Below are positions 24,757-33,519 of a stretch of DNA of 45,204 nucleotides, piece after piece. The position numbers and the translations under genes were made by a program. Every line of letters begins with the position of its first letter. Within the stretch, counting starts at the first letter, position 1. Under the pieces are notes generated by a model, which saw only the letters and a list, made by a program, of their open reading frames with translations, had not been told where the DNA came from and did not search any database. Origin of the DNA: Burkholderiales bacterium (lineage in GTDB: Bacteria > Pseudomonadota > Gammaproteobacteria > Burkholderiales > Ga0077523); assembly GCA_019747905.1 (NCBI GenBank), contig JAIEQG010000143.1, positions 1 to 45,204 on the forward strand, given 5' to 3'.

Positions 24757-24773
24757 GTCGAACATGCCGTGGG

Positions 24774-26036
24774 TCAGGCGAACCCCATCTTTTTCTTCCA
24801 CTCCGCCTCGTGTTCGAGGATCGACTTCCAGTCCCCCGGTGTCACGCTCGGCACATAGGGTTCCTTCGAAATCGTCGTGCCCCAGCCGATGGCGTAACCG
24901 ATGGTGGTCTGATCCTCGGCGCGCATCGTCACGGTCCCGTCCGCACCGAACGGCGACTTGACCTTCATGCCGCGGATGGCATCGGCCAGCTTGGCGCCGT
25001 CGGTGGAGTTCACCTTCCTGAGCGCGGTGGTGAGGAAGGTCATCGCGAGCGAATTCTCCCAGGACCAGTTGGTGGGATAGTCGCCGAACTTCGCCTTGTA
25101 CGCGTCGCCCCACGCCGCGTTCTCGGGCACGGCCGGGAAGGTCTTCAGATAGCGCGACGACGAATGGATGCCCGCCGGCAGATTCTTCACCGCCGTCAGC
25201 GTCGTGTAGTCGGCCATGTTGATGGCGAACAGGGTCGTCTGCGCGAACAGGTTGTAGATGCCCGACTGGTCGAGGAACGACACCAGGTCGCCGGCCCACA
25301 GGCAGGAGTAGAGCGCCTGCGGCTTGGCCTGCAGGATCTTGGTGATGTTCTCGGTGTAGTCGGCCTGGAACAACTTCGGCCACGCTTCGCCCACCATCTC
25401 GATCTCGGGGTGGAAGCGCTTCATGTACTCGAGGAACAGCGAGGTGTTGTCGCGGCCGTAGGCGTAGTCCGGCGAGCAGGTCATCCAGGTCTTGAGGCCC
25501 TTCGCCTTGGCGACGTTGCCGGCGTAGGCGGCACTGACGATGGCGTCGTGGATGCCCTGGCGGGCGGTGCGGAAAGCGGTGGGAACGCGGATCTTCGGAT
25601 CGGCGGAGAGCGAGGAGGTCTCCGAGTTGGTGTGGATGCAGAGCACCTTCAGTTCGCGGATCACTTCCTGCACCGCGAAAGCCCCGGCGGAGGACTCGGC
25701 GCTGATGATGATCTCGCAGCCGTCACCGTTGATCAGCTGGCGGGTGTTGTTGGCTGCTTCGTCGGGCTTGCCCTTGGAATCGCGCGCGATGATTTCGAGC
25801 TTGCGGCCGTTGAGGCCGCCGGCGGCGTTGAACTTGTCCACTTCGATCTGCAGCGCGTTGCGCGACGAGATGCCGAGCTGCGCCACCCGACCCGACAGGA
25901 TGGTCGGAACACCGATGCGGATCGGCTTGTCCTGGGCCCGCGCAACGTAGGGAAACGCCAATCCGCTAGCGGTGAGTGCGCCGGCAGCCTTGATGAACCC
26001 GCGGCGATTCCTGCGGGTCCGTTGGGTATCGGTCAT
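24774..26036 (-). CDS. ABC transporter substrate-binding protein (Liv/amide type, Tat signal)
   Basis: The 420-residue periplasmic type I binding protein begins with a twin-arginine signal (RRGFIKAAG around residues 11-19) and cleavage after ARA. The mature protein has the periplasmic-binding pattern of the LivJ/amide/urea receptor group: IRIGVPTILSG, AGGLNGRKLEIIARDSKG, CEIIISAESSAG and WENSLAMTFL. A GAGGAGG ribosome-binding site precedes ATG 26036. It captures the substrate for LivHMGF. With the CoA-transferase and acyl-CoA enzymes downstream, the ligand may be an aromatic or branched carboxylate; this is inference. Confidence 0.92.
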   Translation of the reverse strand: MTDTQRTRRNRRGFIKAAGALTASGLAFPYVARAQDKPIRIGVPTILSGRVAQLGISSRNALQIEVDKFNAAGGLNGRKLEIIARDSKGKPDEAANNTRQLINGDGCEIIISAESSAGAFAVQEVIRELKVLCIHTNSETSSLSADPKIRVPTAFRTARQGIHDAIVSAAYAGNVAKAKGLKTWMTCSPDYAYGRDNTSLFLEYMKRFHPEIEMVGEAWPKLFQADYTENITKILQAKPQALYSCLWAGDLVSFLDQSGIYNLFAQTTLFAINMADYTTLTAVKNLPAGIHSSSRYLKTFPAVPENAAWGDAYKAKFGDYPTNWSWENSLAMTFLTTALRKVNSTDGAKLADAIRGMKVKSPFGADGTVTMRAEDQTTIGYAIGWGTTISKEPYVPSVTPGDWKSILEHEAEWKKKMGFA

Positions 26037-26254
26037 AGCCTCCTCCTCTGGTTCGTTGTCGCTGCCGTTCGATGCGACGATCCGTACCGCTGTGGTCTCC
26101 CGGGCCTTGATGCCCGACGACTCCCGGATGCCCGCGGGTCTTCGATGCCCGCATGGCACGACAGTACAGCCTTACCAGCTTGAGGGAAACCGCGACGCCG
26201 GCGGAATCGCCGATACGGCAAGGCGGACTTCGCCGTCTGCGAAGGCCCGGCCGC

Positions 26255-26271
26255 TTGCCGCAGTGCGGCAA
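26255..26271. promoter_or_regulatory. 17-bp perfect palindrome between LysR gene and ABC operon
   Basis: TTGCCGCA-G-TGCGGCAA is symmetric around one base and lies four bases after the LysR stop, in the 238-bp gap that must contain the promoter of the binding-protein gene. It has the T-N11-A form that LysR regulators bind, but it could equally be a weak terminator stem of the LysR transcript. Confidence 0.35.
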
Positions 26272-26274
26272 CGA

Positions 26275-27159
26275 CTACTTGCGGCCGGTCAGGTGATCCA
26301 CCAGCTTGCGGGCGATCGGCGGCAGGGCGTCGTACTCGCGCACGCACACGTACATCCTGCGCCTGGCCCAGGCGTCGCTCAGGCGCACCAGCCGCAGTTG
26401 CATCGCGGACACGAACGGTTTCGCAGCGCCTTCGGGCAGGACGCCGATGCCGAGGCCGGCTTCGATCATCTTGCACAGCGCCGCGAAGCTGTGCACCTGG
26501 ATCCGGTTGCGCAGCGGACGCCGGGCGACCGCCGCCTGGTCGCTCAGGAGGCGCGTGATGGCCGTACCGCTTTCGAGCGACACGAAATCGTAGTCGAGCA
26601 ACGCCGAGAAGACGACGTTACGGCTGCGCAGCGGGTGCGCTTTCGGCACCACCGCCGCCAGTTGGTCGCCCTTGTAGTCGAACCATTCGAGCCCGTCCAT
26701 CGGCGTGCCTTCCATGAGGACACCGACGTCGGTGGCACCTTCGCGCAATGCCTGCGCGATCTCGCCGCTGAAGCGCTCTTCCAGGGCGATCACTACTTGC
26801 GGCGCCGCAGCAGAAAAGCTCGCCAGGTCTGCCGGCAGGAATTGCGATATGGCCGAAGCGCTCGCCTGGATGCGCACGTGACCCTTGCCCCCCGATGCGT
26901 ACTCGGTGAGCTCGGACTTCAGCTGATCCACTTGATTGAGGATCTGCCGCGCGCGATGCAGTACGGCCCGACCCGCCGCGGTGAGCTCCGCGCCCCGCGC
27001 CGTGCGCTCGAGCAATTTCACGCCGAACTGGTGCTCGAGCAGCGTCATGCGGCGGCTCGCCGCAGCCAGGGCGATGTGACTCGCTTCCGCCGCCTTGGTG
27101 ATGCTGCGCGTTTCGGCGACCCGCACGAACAAGGCGAGCGATACGAGGTCGGGAAGCAT
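26275..27159 (-). CDS. LysR-family transcriptional regulator
   Basis: A 294-residue LTTR. The winged helix-turn-helix is at about residues 5-64 (FVRVAETRSITKAAEASHIALAAAS is the theme; key parts SITKAAEA and RRMTLLE). The effector domain follows from about 90, with ALEERFSGEIAQAL and LGIGVLPEG. ATG 27159 gives the normal LTTR start (LPDLVSLALFVRV). It is transcribed toward the ABC importer and lies between the SDR and the binding-protein gene, so it is a good candidate for controlling the whole minus-strand block in response to the pathway substrate. Confidence 0.9.
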   Translation of the reverse strand: MLPDLVSLALFVRVAETRSITKAAEASHIALAAASRRMTLLEHQFGVKLLERTARGAELTAAGRAVLHRARQILNQVDQLKSELTEYASGGKGHVRIQASASAISQFLPADLASFSAAAPQVVIALEERFSGEIAQALREGATDVGVLMEGTPMDGLEWFDYKGDQLAAVVPKAHPLRSRNVVFSALLDYDFVSLESGTAITRLLSDQAAVARRPLRNRIQVHSFAALCKMIEAGLGIGVLPEGAAKPFVSAMQLRLVRLSDAWARRRMYVCVREYDALPPIARKLVDHLTGRK

Positions 27160-27223
27160 GCTCACCCACCACCCGAAACTTGCGTAGGGGTTGTGCGCCG
27201 CAGCTGCGCTGGGCGCTGCCCAG

Positions 27224-27991
27224 TCACGGCCAATCGCCCCGCACGCGGGGATAGCTTGCCCACGATTGCGCCACCAGCCAGCCACCGTCCACTGGAATGT
27301 CGATGCCGGTGATCCCGGCCGCTTCGTCGGACAGCAGAAACGCCATGGCGTAGGCGGACTCTTCCGGCTCCATCAACCGGCGCAGCGCCGTCGCGCGCTC
27401 GAGGGCGGATGCGTCGCGTTCGCCGGAATCGAGCTTGGCCTGCAGCGCCGGCGAGCGTGTGAACCCGGGCGACACGGAATTGACGCGCACGCCGCTCGGC
27501 CCCCACTCGGCCGCGAGGTTCCGGGTGATGGAGACGATGGCGGCCTTGGTCGGGGCGTAGCTGTGCAAGGGTACCGAGCGCCAGGCGGTGATCGAGGCGA
27601 CGTTGACGATGGCGCCGGCATGGCGCGCCTTCATGCGCAGTCCGAATGCCAGCGACGTCACGTAGGTACCGCGCTGGTTGATGTGGACCACGCGATCCCA
27701 TTCCGCGATCGACAACTCCTCCGGCGGGACCGGGCTTGCGAGAATGCCGGCGGAATTCACCAGACCGAAGACCGGGCCGACTTCCTTCTCCACTCTCGCC
27801 GCGACCGCTTCCACCGCCCTCTCATCGCCGACGTCCAGGGCATAGGCGATGCCACCGATGCGCGCCGCGACCTGATGGGCACCTTCGGCATTCACGTCTA
27901 GCACCACCACCTTCCAACCCTTGGCGGCCAACACCTCGCAGGCGGCCCGGCCGATGCCGCTGGCACCTCCGGTCACGGCGACTATTTTCAT
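27224..27991 (-). CDS. SDR-family oxidoreductase
   Basis: The 255-residue SDR has TGGASGIG at 7-14, Asp32 after strand two (VVVLDVN, NAD-type), NSAG at 79-82 in place of NNAG, Tyr145 and Lys149 (YAPTK), and GIDIPVDGG at the C-terminus. The start ATG 27991 has a GGGGAGGG ribosome-binding site. It sits between the porin and LysR genes on the same strand. It probably acts on the same compound class as the other catabolic enzymes here. Confidence 0.88.
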   Translation of the reverse strand: MKIVAVTGGASGIGRAACEVLAAKGWKVVVLDVNAEGAHQVAARIGGIAYALDVGDERAVEAVAARVEKEVGPVFGLVNSAGILASPVPPEELSIAEWDRVVHINQRGTYVTSLAFGLRMKARHAGAIVNVASITAWRSVPLHSYAPTKAAIVSITRNLAAEWGPSGVRVNSVSPGFTRSPALQAKLDSGERDASALERATALRRLMEPEESAYAMAFLLSDEAAGITGIDIPVDGGWLVAQSWASYPRVRGDWP

Positions 27992-28102
27992 TCCCTCCCC
28001 CTCGTGGTCACGAATGTGTGCAATCGACGCGCCGAGTTCGGACCCTGCGGTCCGGGCATCGGCGCCCCAGTTTCGCATACCCGGTGCTCCCGGCGCGGGC
28101 TG

Positions 28103-29524
28103 CTAGAAGCGATAGGCCCACCACATGGTGAAGTAGGTGACGTTCTCGCCCGGCGGTGTCTCGCGCAGGAAGCGGCCGGTCCGGAAGTACGACAGCGTCG
28201 TGAAGATCGTCACGTGCCGCGTCGGCGTCCAGGTGACCTGGAGCGTCGGTTGCGTGCCGACGTGGCGCGCGTCACTCGATCCGGGCGGGCGCAACATGTC
28301 ACTGGCGATGTCGTAGATGCCGTCGGACAGCGACTGGCGCCAGAACACGCTGGTGCCGGCCGTGAGCAGGACCGACTCGCTCAGCTGGAAGCGCACCGAA
28401 GGCGCGACATTGACGCTGTTGGACGGCCCGACCAGGCCCGCCAGCCCGGAGTAGGCGGTGGCGGCGAAGAGCGGGCTGAACGTGCCGAGCACGCCGTCGC
28501 CCGGCGTGCCGTCGCCGCTGCCGATGGAGAACCGGATGCCGAGGCGCGGACGCCAGGTGGCCTCCGGCCAGGTCCACCCGTTGTCGGTGTTCACGTACCA
28601 CGCACGGATGTCGCTGCCGCCCAGACGGCCGCGCTGTATGCCGGTCTCGAAGCTGTAGTCCCACTGCTCGCCGCGGCCCCACCAGCGCGTGCCGGCGGTG
28701 ATGCGCTCCTCCACACCGGTGGCATCGGCGTAGACGCCGTTCGATCGCGTGCGCCGGCTCGCATACCCGACGCCGTTGCCGTCGGGCAGCAGCGTGTGCG
28801 AGCGCGCGAGGTAGAAGCCCGACATCGTCGCATCGGGACCGGACGCGTCGTCGAAGGGTCCCGGGTTGACCGGCACCACGCGCGTGGCCATCGCATGGAA
28901 GCGCCAGGTCGCGATCTCGCCCAATGCACGGACACCGTCGAAGCTCAAGCGGTCGTTCAGGCCGTCGCGGGCCGAGGTGAACTGGGCCGAACCGAGCTCC
29001 ACCTCCTGGCGGCCGGCACGCACGGCGACCCAGTCGTGCTCGCGCAGCGGCGTGCGCCATTCGACGAACATCTGGTTCACGTCGATGCGGTTTTCGTCGG
29101 TCGGACGCGGACCCGCGCGCCGCCCGTCCACCAACGCGGATTCGAGTTGACCGAAGAAGCGCAGGCGCGGACCGAGATGCAGGTCGCCGTGGAACAGGTA
29201 ACGCTGCAGCAGATAGCCGTTGCGATCGTCGACACCCTGGCCGAAGCCCGGATTCTCGAACCGCTCGTAGCGGATGCGCGCATCCCCGCCGAGCGAGAGG
29301 TAACGCTCGGGGCCGAGGTCGATGTATTTCACCCGATCCCATGGGTCGGTGCGGCAGCTCGGATCCGCGAGGAAGCGCCAGTTCTCCTCGTAGCGCATGG
29401 CCGGGAACGCCGGGCGCATCGGGCATTGCCCATCGGGCGCGGGCGTCTGTGCTCCCACGTAACCCGGTGCCGCGCCCAGGAGGGCGGCCAGCTGCAGGCA
29501 AAGCCCGGTGCGTCTCAGGATCAT
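28103..29524 (-). CDS. Outer-membrane porin of the alginate-export type
   Basis: The 473-residue protein has a signal peptide (about 1-25, ending VGAQ) and a beta-barrel pattern of alternating aromatic strands ending in ...YFTMWWAYRF, with the C-terminal Phe typical of outer-membrane barrels. Segments such as YLSLGGDARIRYERFENPGFG, DVNQMFVEWR and VRAGRQEVELG (the last two with conserved Arg/Glu) match the alginate_exp domain. Despite the name, members of this domain serve as channels for various anionic compounds. Here it could admit the substrate of the Liv-type importer. Confidence 0.83.
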   Translation of the reverse strand: MILRRTGLCLQLAALLGAAPGYVGAQTPAPDGQCPMRPAFPAMRYEENWRFLADPSCRTDPWDRVKYIDLGPERYLSLGGDARIRYERFENPGFGQGVDDRNGYLLQRYLFHGDLHLGPRLRFFGQLESALVDGRRAGPRPTDENRIDVNQMFVEWRTPLREHDWVAVRAGRQEVELGSAQFTSARDGLNDRLSFDGVRALGEIATWRFHAMATRVVPVNPGPFDDASGPDATMSGFYLARSHTLLPDGNGVGYASRRTRSNGVYADATGVEERITAGTRWWGRGEQWDYSFETGIQRGRLGGSDIRAWYVNTDNGWTWPEATWRPRLGIRFSIGSGDGTPGDGVLGTFSPLFAATAYSGLAGLVGPSNSVNVAPSVRFQLSESVLLTAGTSVFWRQSLSDGIYDIASDMLRPPGSSDARHVGTQPTLQVTWTPTRHVTIFTTLSYFRTGRFLRETPPGENVTYFTMWWAYRF

Positions 29525-29566
29525 CCGGTTCCCGTAGCGCCAGTCAGCGACCCGATCGAGGCGGCG

Positions 29567-30577
29567 TCAGAGCATTTTCCGGCTCGACAGCTCGTCCTTG
29601 AGGTAGGCGTAGTAGATCGGAGCGGCGATCACGCCCGCCACGCCGAACGCCGCTTCCATGGACAGCATCGCGAGCAACAGCTCCCACGCGGCGGCGCGGA
29701 TCTGGGTGCCCACGATGCGCGCGTTCACGAAGTATTCGAGCTTGTGGATGATCACCAGGAACGCGAGCGAGCCCACCGCAGCGCCGAGCGAGAACGACAG
29801 GCTCACGATCACGATCACCGTGTTGGAGATGAGATTGCCGAGCACCGGCAGCAACCCGGCGATGAACGTGACCGCGATCATGGTCTTGACCAGCGGCAAC
29901 TGGATGCCCAGCAACGGCAGCACGCCCACCAGGTAGATGCTGGTGAGAAAAGTGTTGAGCGCGGAGATGCGGATCTGCGCGAACACGATGCGGCGGAAGG
30001 CGTTGCCGAGACGATCGGCACGCTCGGCCAGGGCTCGGGCAAGCGGGCCGAGGCCGTTGGCATCGCGCACTTCGCGCAGCGAAATCATGGCGCCGATCAC
30101 CATGCCCACCAGGATGTGGGCGAAGGCGCGGCCGGCCTCCTTGCCGACGGACTGCACTTCGGTGGAATGCTCGCGCAGCCAGTCGGTGAGATTGATCCGC
30201 AGTTCCGTGGCGTTGTCCGGCAAGCGTGCCTCCATCCAGTCCGGCAGCTTGTTGCGCGCGCTGTCGAGGATGTCGGCCATCTTGGTGAGCAGCGTGCCGA
30301 TGTTGCCGAGGTCGCTGCGGAAGAACGCGATGATGCCGATGACGGCGAGGGTCAGCAGCGTCACGACGATGATGGCGAGCAGGCCCACGGCCACCACCTT
30401 GGCGCGATGTCCGCCGAGCTGCACCAGGCGCAGGCGCCGCGCGATGACGTGCACCAGTTCGTAGGTGAGGAGCCCCGCGAGCAGCGCCGGCAGCAGGTGC
30501 AGCTTGAGGATCAGGAACAGGCCGACCGCCGCGAGCACCCACGCGGCGATCTCGTATCGGCTGGCTGGCGAGCTCAT
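29567..30577 (-). CDS. AI-2E-family transporter
   Basis: The 336-residue inner-membrane protein has the AI-2E/PerM layout: two N-terminal helices, a charged loop, a third helix, an amphipathic region with LPDWMEARLPDN, and a C-terminal helix cluster with LPVLGNLISNTVIVIVSL and LVIIHKLEYFVNARIVG, the last being the family signature. Members export small molecules or ions. ATG 30577 overlaps the aminotransferase stop by four bases, so the two are coupled, which suggests export of a metabolite connected with that enzyme. Confidence 0.88.
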   Translation of the reverse strand: MSSPASRYEIAAWVLAAVGLFLILKLHLLPALLAGLLTYELVHVIARRLRLVQLGGHRAKVVAVGLLAIIVVTLLTLAVIGIIAFFRSDLGNIGTLLTKMADILDSARNKLPDWMEARLPDNATELRINLTDWLREHSTEVQSVGKEAGRAFAHILVGMVIGAMISLREVRDANGLGPLARALAERADRLGNAFRRIVFAQIRISALNTFLTSIYLVGVLPLLGIQLPLVKTMIAVTFIAGLLPVLGNLISNTVIVIVSLSFSLGAAVGSLAFLVIIHKLEYFVNARIVGTQIRAAAWELLLAMLSMEAAFGVAGVIAAPIYYAYLKDELSSRKML

Positions 30578-31785
30578 GCGCGTGCCCGCGCTCGCGGTGT
30601 GGCGCGCAAGCGTTCGAGCCCCGAGACGAAGCGCTCGAGGCCCTGCTCCAGCCGCGGGATGTCGGTCGCGAAACACCAGCGCACGTAGCCTTCGCCTTCG
30701 GGGCCGAACGCAATGCCGGGAGCGAGGCCGAGGCCGGCTTCGAGGACCAGCCGCTTGCACAGGTCGAAACTGTCCTCGAGCCCGGCGACGCGGAAGAACA
30801 CGTACATGGCACCCGAGGGCAGGGCGGCCTCGATGCCGTCGATCGCGTTCAGGCGCTCCACCAGGAAGTCGCGCGCCTTGCGGTAGCGCGCCACGGTGCG
30901 CGCGATGACCGGTTCGCCCTCGCGCACCGCCGTGAGGCCGGCGCGCTGCACGAAACCAGGCGCACAGGAAGTGTTGTACTCGATGAGGGTACCGAGGTCC
31001 TCGGTGAGCTCGGCAGGCGCCGCGATCCAGCCCAGGCGCCAGCCGGTCATCAGCCACGACTTCGAGAACGTATTGGTCGCCACCACGCGATCCTCCGGCG
31101 TGGCGATGTCGAGGAAGCAGGGCGCGACCGGTTCCCATTCGTCGGTGCCGTTGCCGAAGTACAGGCGCTCGTAGGCGTCGTCGGCGAGAATCCAGATGCC
31201 GAGCTTGCGGCAATGGTCCAGGATCGCCAGCTGGGACGCCCGGTCGATGGTCCATCCGGTGGGATTGTTGGGCGAGTTGAGCATCAGCAGTCGCGTGCCG
31301 GGCGTCAACGCCGCGATCAGGCGGTCGAGGTCGAGAGTCCAGGCGCCGTGCCGGAAAGTGAGCGGAAAGGTCACGGCCTGGGCGCCGACGATCTTCGGGA
31401 TCTCCACCAGGTTGGGCCACACGGGCGTCACGATCACCGCGCGATCGCCAGGGCCCACCAGAGCCTGGGTCGCGATCATCAGCGCCGACATGCCCGAGTT
31501 GGTGAGCACGATCTCGTCGGGCGTGGTCGGTCGGTGCAGGCGGGTCACGTAATCGGCCAACGCCTCGCGCAACGGCGGAATGCCGAGATTCTGCGTGTAG
31601 AAGGTGTCGCCTTCCTCCAGTGCCGTCATGCCGGCCCGGCGGATGAATTCGGGCGTGACCTCGTCCGGCTCCCCGAACCAGAAGGGCAGCACGTCCTCCC
31701 GACCCATGCCGGCGTTGGCCACCTCCCGGATCTTGGAGCTGCGCAGTTGGCGGACGGCGGGGCGGGCGCGGAGGTCGGGCTTCAT
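30574..31785 (-). CDS. Class I/II PLP-dependent aminotransferase
   Basis: A 403-residue fold type I enzyme. Visible are LNSPNNPTGW (170-178, carboxylate and PLP contacts), ADDAYERLYF (201-210, PLP ring Asp), the Schiff-base Lys242 in TFSKSWLMTGWRLGW, and the C-terminal Arg region VRWCFAT. It resembles aspartate/aromatic aminotransferases. ATG 31785 was chosen because the upstream part of the frame is not family-like. It is transcribed away from the TetR gene, sharing the 151-bp divergent region, and overlaps the AI-2E transporter gene. Confidence 0.9.
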   Translation of the reverse strand: MKPDLRARPAVRQLRSSKIREVANAGMGREDVLPFWFGEPDEVTPEFIRRAGMTALEEGDTFYTQNLGIPPLREALADYVTRLHRPTTPDEIVLTNSGMSALMIATQALVGPGDRAVIVTPVWPNLVEIPKIVGAQAVTFPLTFRHGAWTLDLDRLIAALTPGTRLLMLNSPNNPTGWTIDRASQLAILDHCRKLGIWILADDAYERLYFGNGTDEWEPVAPCFLDIATPEDRVVATNTFSKSWLMTGWRLGWIAAPAELTEDLGTLIEYNTSCAPGFVQRAGLTAVREGEPVIARTVARYRKARDFLVERLNAIDGIEAALPSGAMYVFFRVAGLEDSFDLCKRLVLEAGLGLAPGIAFGPEGEGYVRWCFATDIPRLEQGLERFVSGLERLRATPRARARA

Positions 31786-31874
31786 GTCATCGGTTCTGGG
31801 GCGGGGAGCGGGATTCTCGCATGGGGCGGCCTGGGCCGGCCGTGCCCCACCGCCGGGATGCCGGAAAAAGGCGC

Positions 31875-31921
31875 TTGACAAGCGTTGGTAGTGTTACCAA
31901 TAATGTTGGTACATTAACCAA
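31875..31921 (+). promoter_or_regulatory. Promoter with two tandem palindromic operators for the TetR efflux operon
   Basis: TTGACA (31875-31880) and AATAAT (31899-31904) with an 18-base spacer form a strong sigma-70 promoter. Two 16-bp palindromes of the form TTGGTA-N4-TACCAA (31885-31900) and TTGGT-N6-ACCAA (31906-31921) have starts exactly 21 bp apart, two helical turns, and cover the -10 box and the start point. They are the expected binding sites of the TetR regulator encoded 15 bp downstream, which would repress its own operon. Confidence 0.85.
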
Positions 31922-31936
31922 ATAGAGCAGAACCGC

Positions 31937-32569
31937 ATGATGGCCCGCGACACCGCTACCGACGTCAAGACTCGCATCCTAGAAGCCGCGCTCGGCCTGC
32001 TGGCCGAGCACGGCGTCACCGAGCTCACCCAGCCCAAGATCGCCGCCGCGGCGGGTGTGCGGCAGAGCCACCTGACGTACTACTTTCCGACGCGAATAGA
32101 TCTCCTCAAAGCCATCGCCGTGCATTCACTGCAATCGCTGATGGCAACGATGGCGGCCGGGATTCCTGACGGCGGTTTCGACCTGGAGACCTTCGCCCGC
32201 ATGGCAGGGGAGCGGGTGGCCGACGTACGGCGCACGCGAGTGATGCTGGGCCTGGTCGTGACGGCCGACCAGGATCCCGACGTACGCCAGTTCATGCGCG
32301 ACTTCGTCGCCACGGTACGGCATCACATGGGCAACCTGTTCCGCATGCTCGGCAAGGAGCTGGACGAAGACACCATTGCCGCGTTCCACACGCTCATGGT
32401 GGGCATTGCGATTCTCAACGTGGCGCGCAACGACGCGCGCTCGCGGAAGGAGAGTGCAGCGCTCGCGCGCATCGCGATCGAGAAATTTCTGATGGACGCG
32501 CCACCCGCCGCGGGCGAGAGGTCGCCCGCACGCCGGAGCGCATCAGCGAAGACGGGGAGAGGATCATGA
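31937..32569 (+). CDS. TetR-family transcriptional regulator
   Basis: The 210-residue protein has an N-terminal helix-turn-helix (about residues 12-56): ILEAALGLLAEHG, then LTQPKIAAAAGVRQSHLTYYF with the recognition helix, and a variable ligand-binding helical domain. It is the first gene of a four-gene operon with four-base overlaps and sits behind two tandem palindromes, so it probably represses itself and the efflux genes until an inducer binds. E. coli CecR, which controls ybhGFSR, is a comparable case. ATG 31937 is one of two adjacent start codons. Confidence 0.92.
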   Translation: MMARDTATDVKTRILEAALGLLAEHGVTELTQPKIAAAAGVRQSHLTYYFPTRIDLLKAIAVHSLQSLMATMAAGIPDGGFDLETFARMAGERVADVRRTRVMLGLVVTADQDPDVRQFMRDFVATVRHHMGNLFRMLGKELDEDTIAAFHTLMVGIAILNVARNDARSRKESAALARIAIEKFLMDAPPAAGERSPARRSASAKTGRGS

Positions 32570-33519
32570 CGAAGTCCGCAATACTGATTGCGGCAAGCGC
32601 CGCGTTGCTGTCGGCCTGCGAGACGCAGAAGTCCACGAGCTTCCAGGGCTACGCCGAGGGCGAATACGTCCTGGTGGCAGCACCTTACGGCGGCTCGCTC
32701 GAACGCCTGAGCGTCGCACGCGGCCAGCGCATCGAGGCGGGTGCACCGCTGTTCGCCCTCGAACAGGCGAACGAGACGGCGGCGCGGCGCGAATCGGAAC
32801 TGCGCCTGCGCGCCGCGGAGGCCAAGGTGTCGGACCTCAGCGGAGCGCAGCGCACGGCACAGATCCAGGCGCTCGAAGCCAACGTGGAAAAGGCCGTCGC
32901 GGCCCTCGAGTACACCAGGACGGAGTTCGCGCGCAACGAGAAGCTCCTGCACGACGGATTCATCTCGCCGGCAGGCCTCGACGTGTGGCGTACGGCGGTC
33001 GAGCGCAACCAGGCCGACTTGAGGGAAGCGCGGGCGCAACTCGCCTTCGCGAGGCAGAGCATCGGACGTCCCGCGGAACTCACGTCGGCGCGAGCCGAGG
33101 CCGGTGCGGCGCAAGCGGTGGTGGCGCAGGCGGAGTGGAAGCTCGATCAGAAGGCGCAGAAGGCGCCCGCCGGAGGCTTCGTCCAGGAGACCTTCTACGT
33201 CGCGGGCGAATGGGTACCTGCCGGCAAGCCGGTCGTAAGCCTGCTGCCGCCGGGGAACGTGAAGGTGCGTTTCTTCGTGCCGGAGACCGTCGTTGGTCAA
33301 CTCAAGCTCGGCAGCACGGTGCACGTGCACTGCGACGGTTGCGGCGAAGACATCGTCGCCGCGCTGTCCTACGTGTCGTCCCAGGCCGAGTACACACCGC
33401 CAGTCATCTACAGTCGCGAGTCGCGCGCCAAGCTGGTCTTCATGGCGGAGGCACGGCCCGTTGCCAAGGACGCCATGCGCCTGAAGCCCGGCCAGCCCGT
33501 GGACGTGGTGCTGCAATGA
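32566..33519 (+). CDS. HlyD/YbhG-type membrane-fusion lipoprotein
   Basis: A 317-residue periplasmic adaptor. The N-terminus ends in a lipobox (LLSAC, Cys19), so it is probably lipid-anchored rather than spanning the membrane as YbhG does. A biotinyl-lipoyl-like region (about 35-65) precedes a coiled coil (about 70-190, heptads with AEAKV, LEANVEKAV, RNEKLLHDG) and a second lipoyl half (KAPAGGFVQE), then beta-barrel segments VKVRFFVPE and MRLKPGQPVDV. It connects the ABC pump to an outer-membrane factor, which is not encoded here. It overlaps the TetR and ATPase genes by four bases each. Confidence 0.88.
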   Translation: MTKSAILIAASAALLSACETQKSTSFQGYAEGEYVLVAAPYGGSLERLSVARGQRIEAGAPLFALEQANETAARRESELRLRAAEAKVSDLSGAQRTAQIQALEANVEKAVAALEYTRTEFARNEKLLHDGFISPAGLDVWRTAVERNQADLREARAQLAFARQSIGRPAELTSARAEAGAAQAVVAQAEWKLDQKAQKAPAGGFVQETFYVAGEWVPAGKPVVSLLPPGNVKVRFFVPETVVGQLKLGSTVHVHCDGCGEDIVAALSYVSSQAEYTPPVIYSRESRAKLVFMAEARPVAKDAMRLKPGQPVDVVLQ

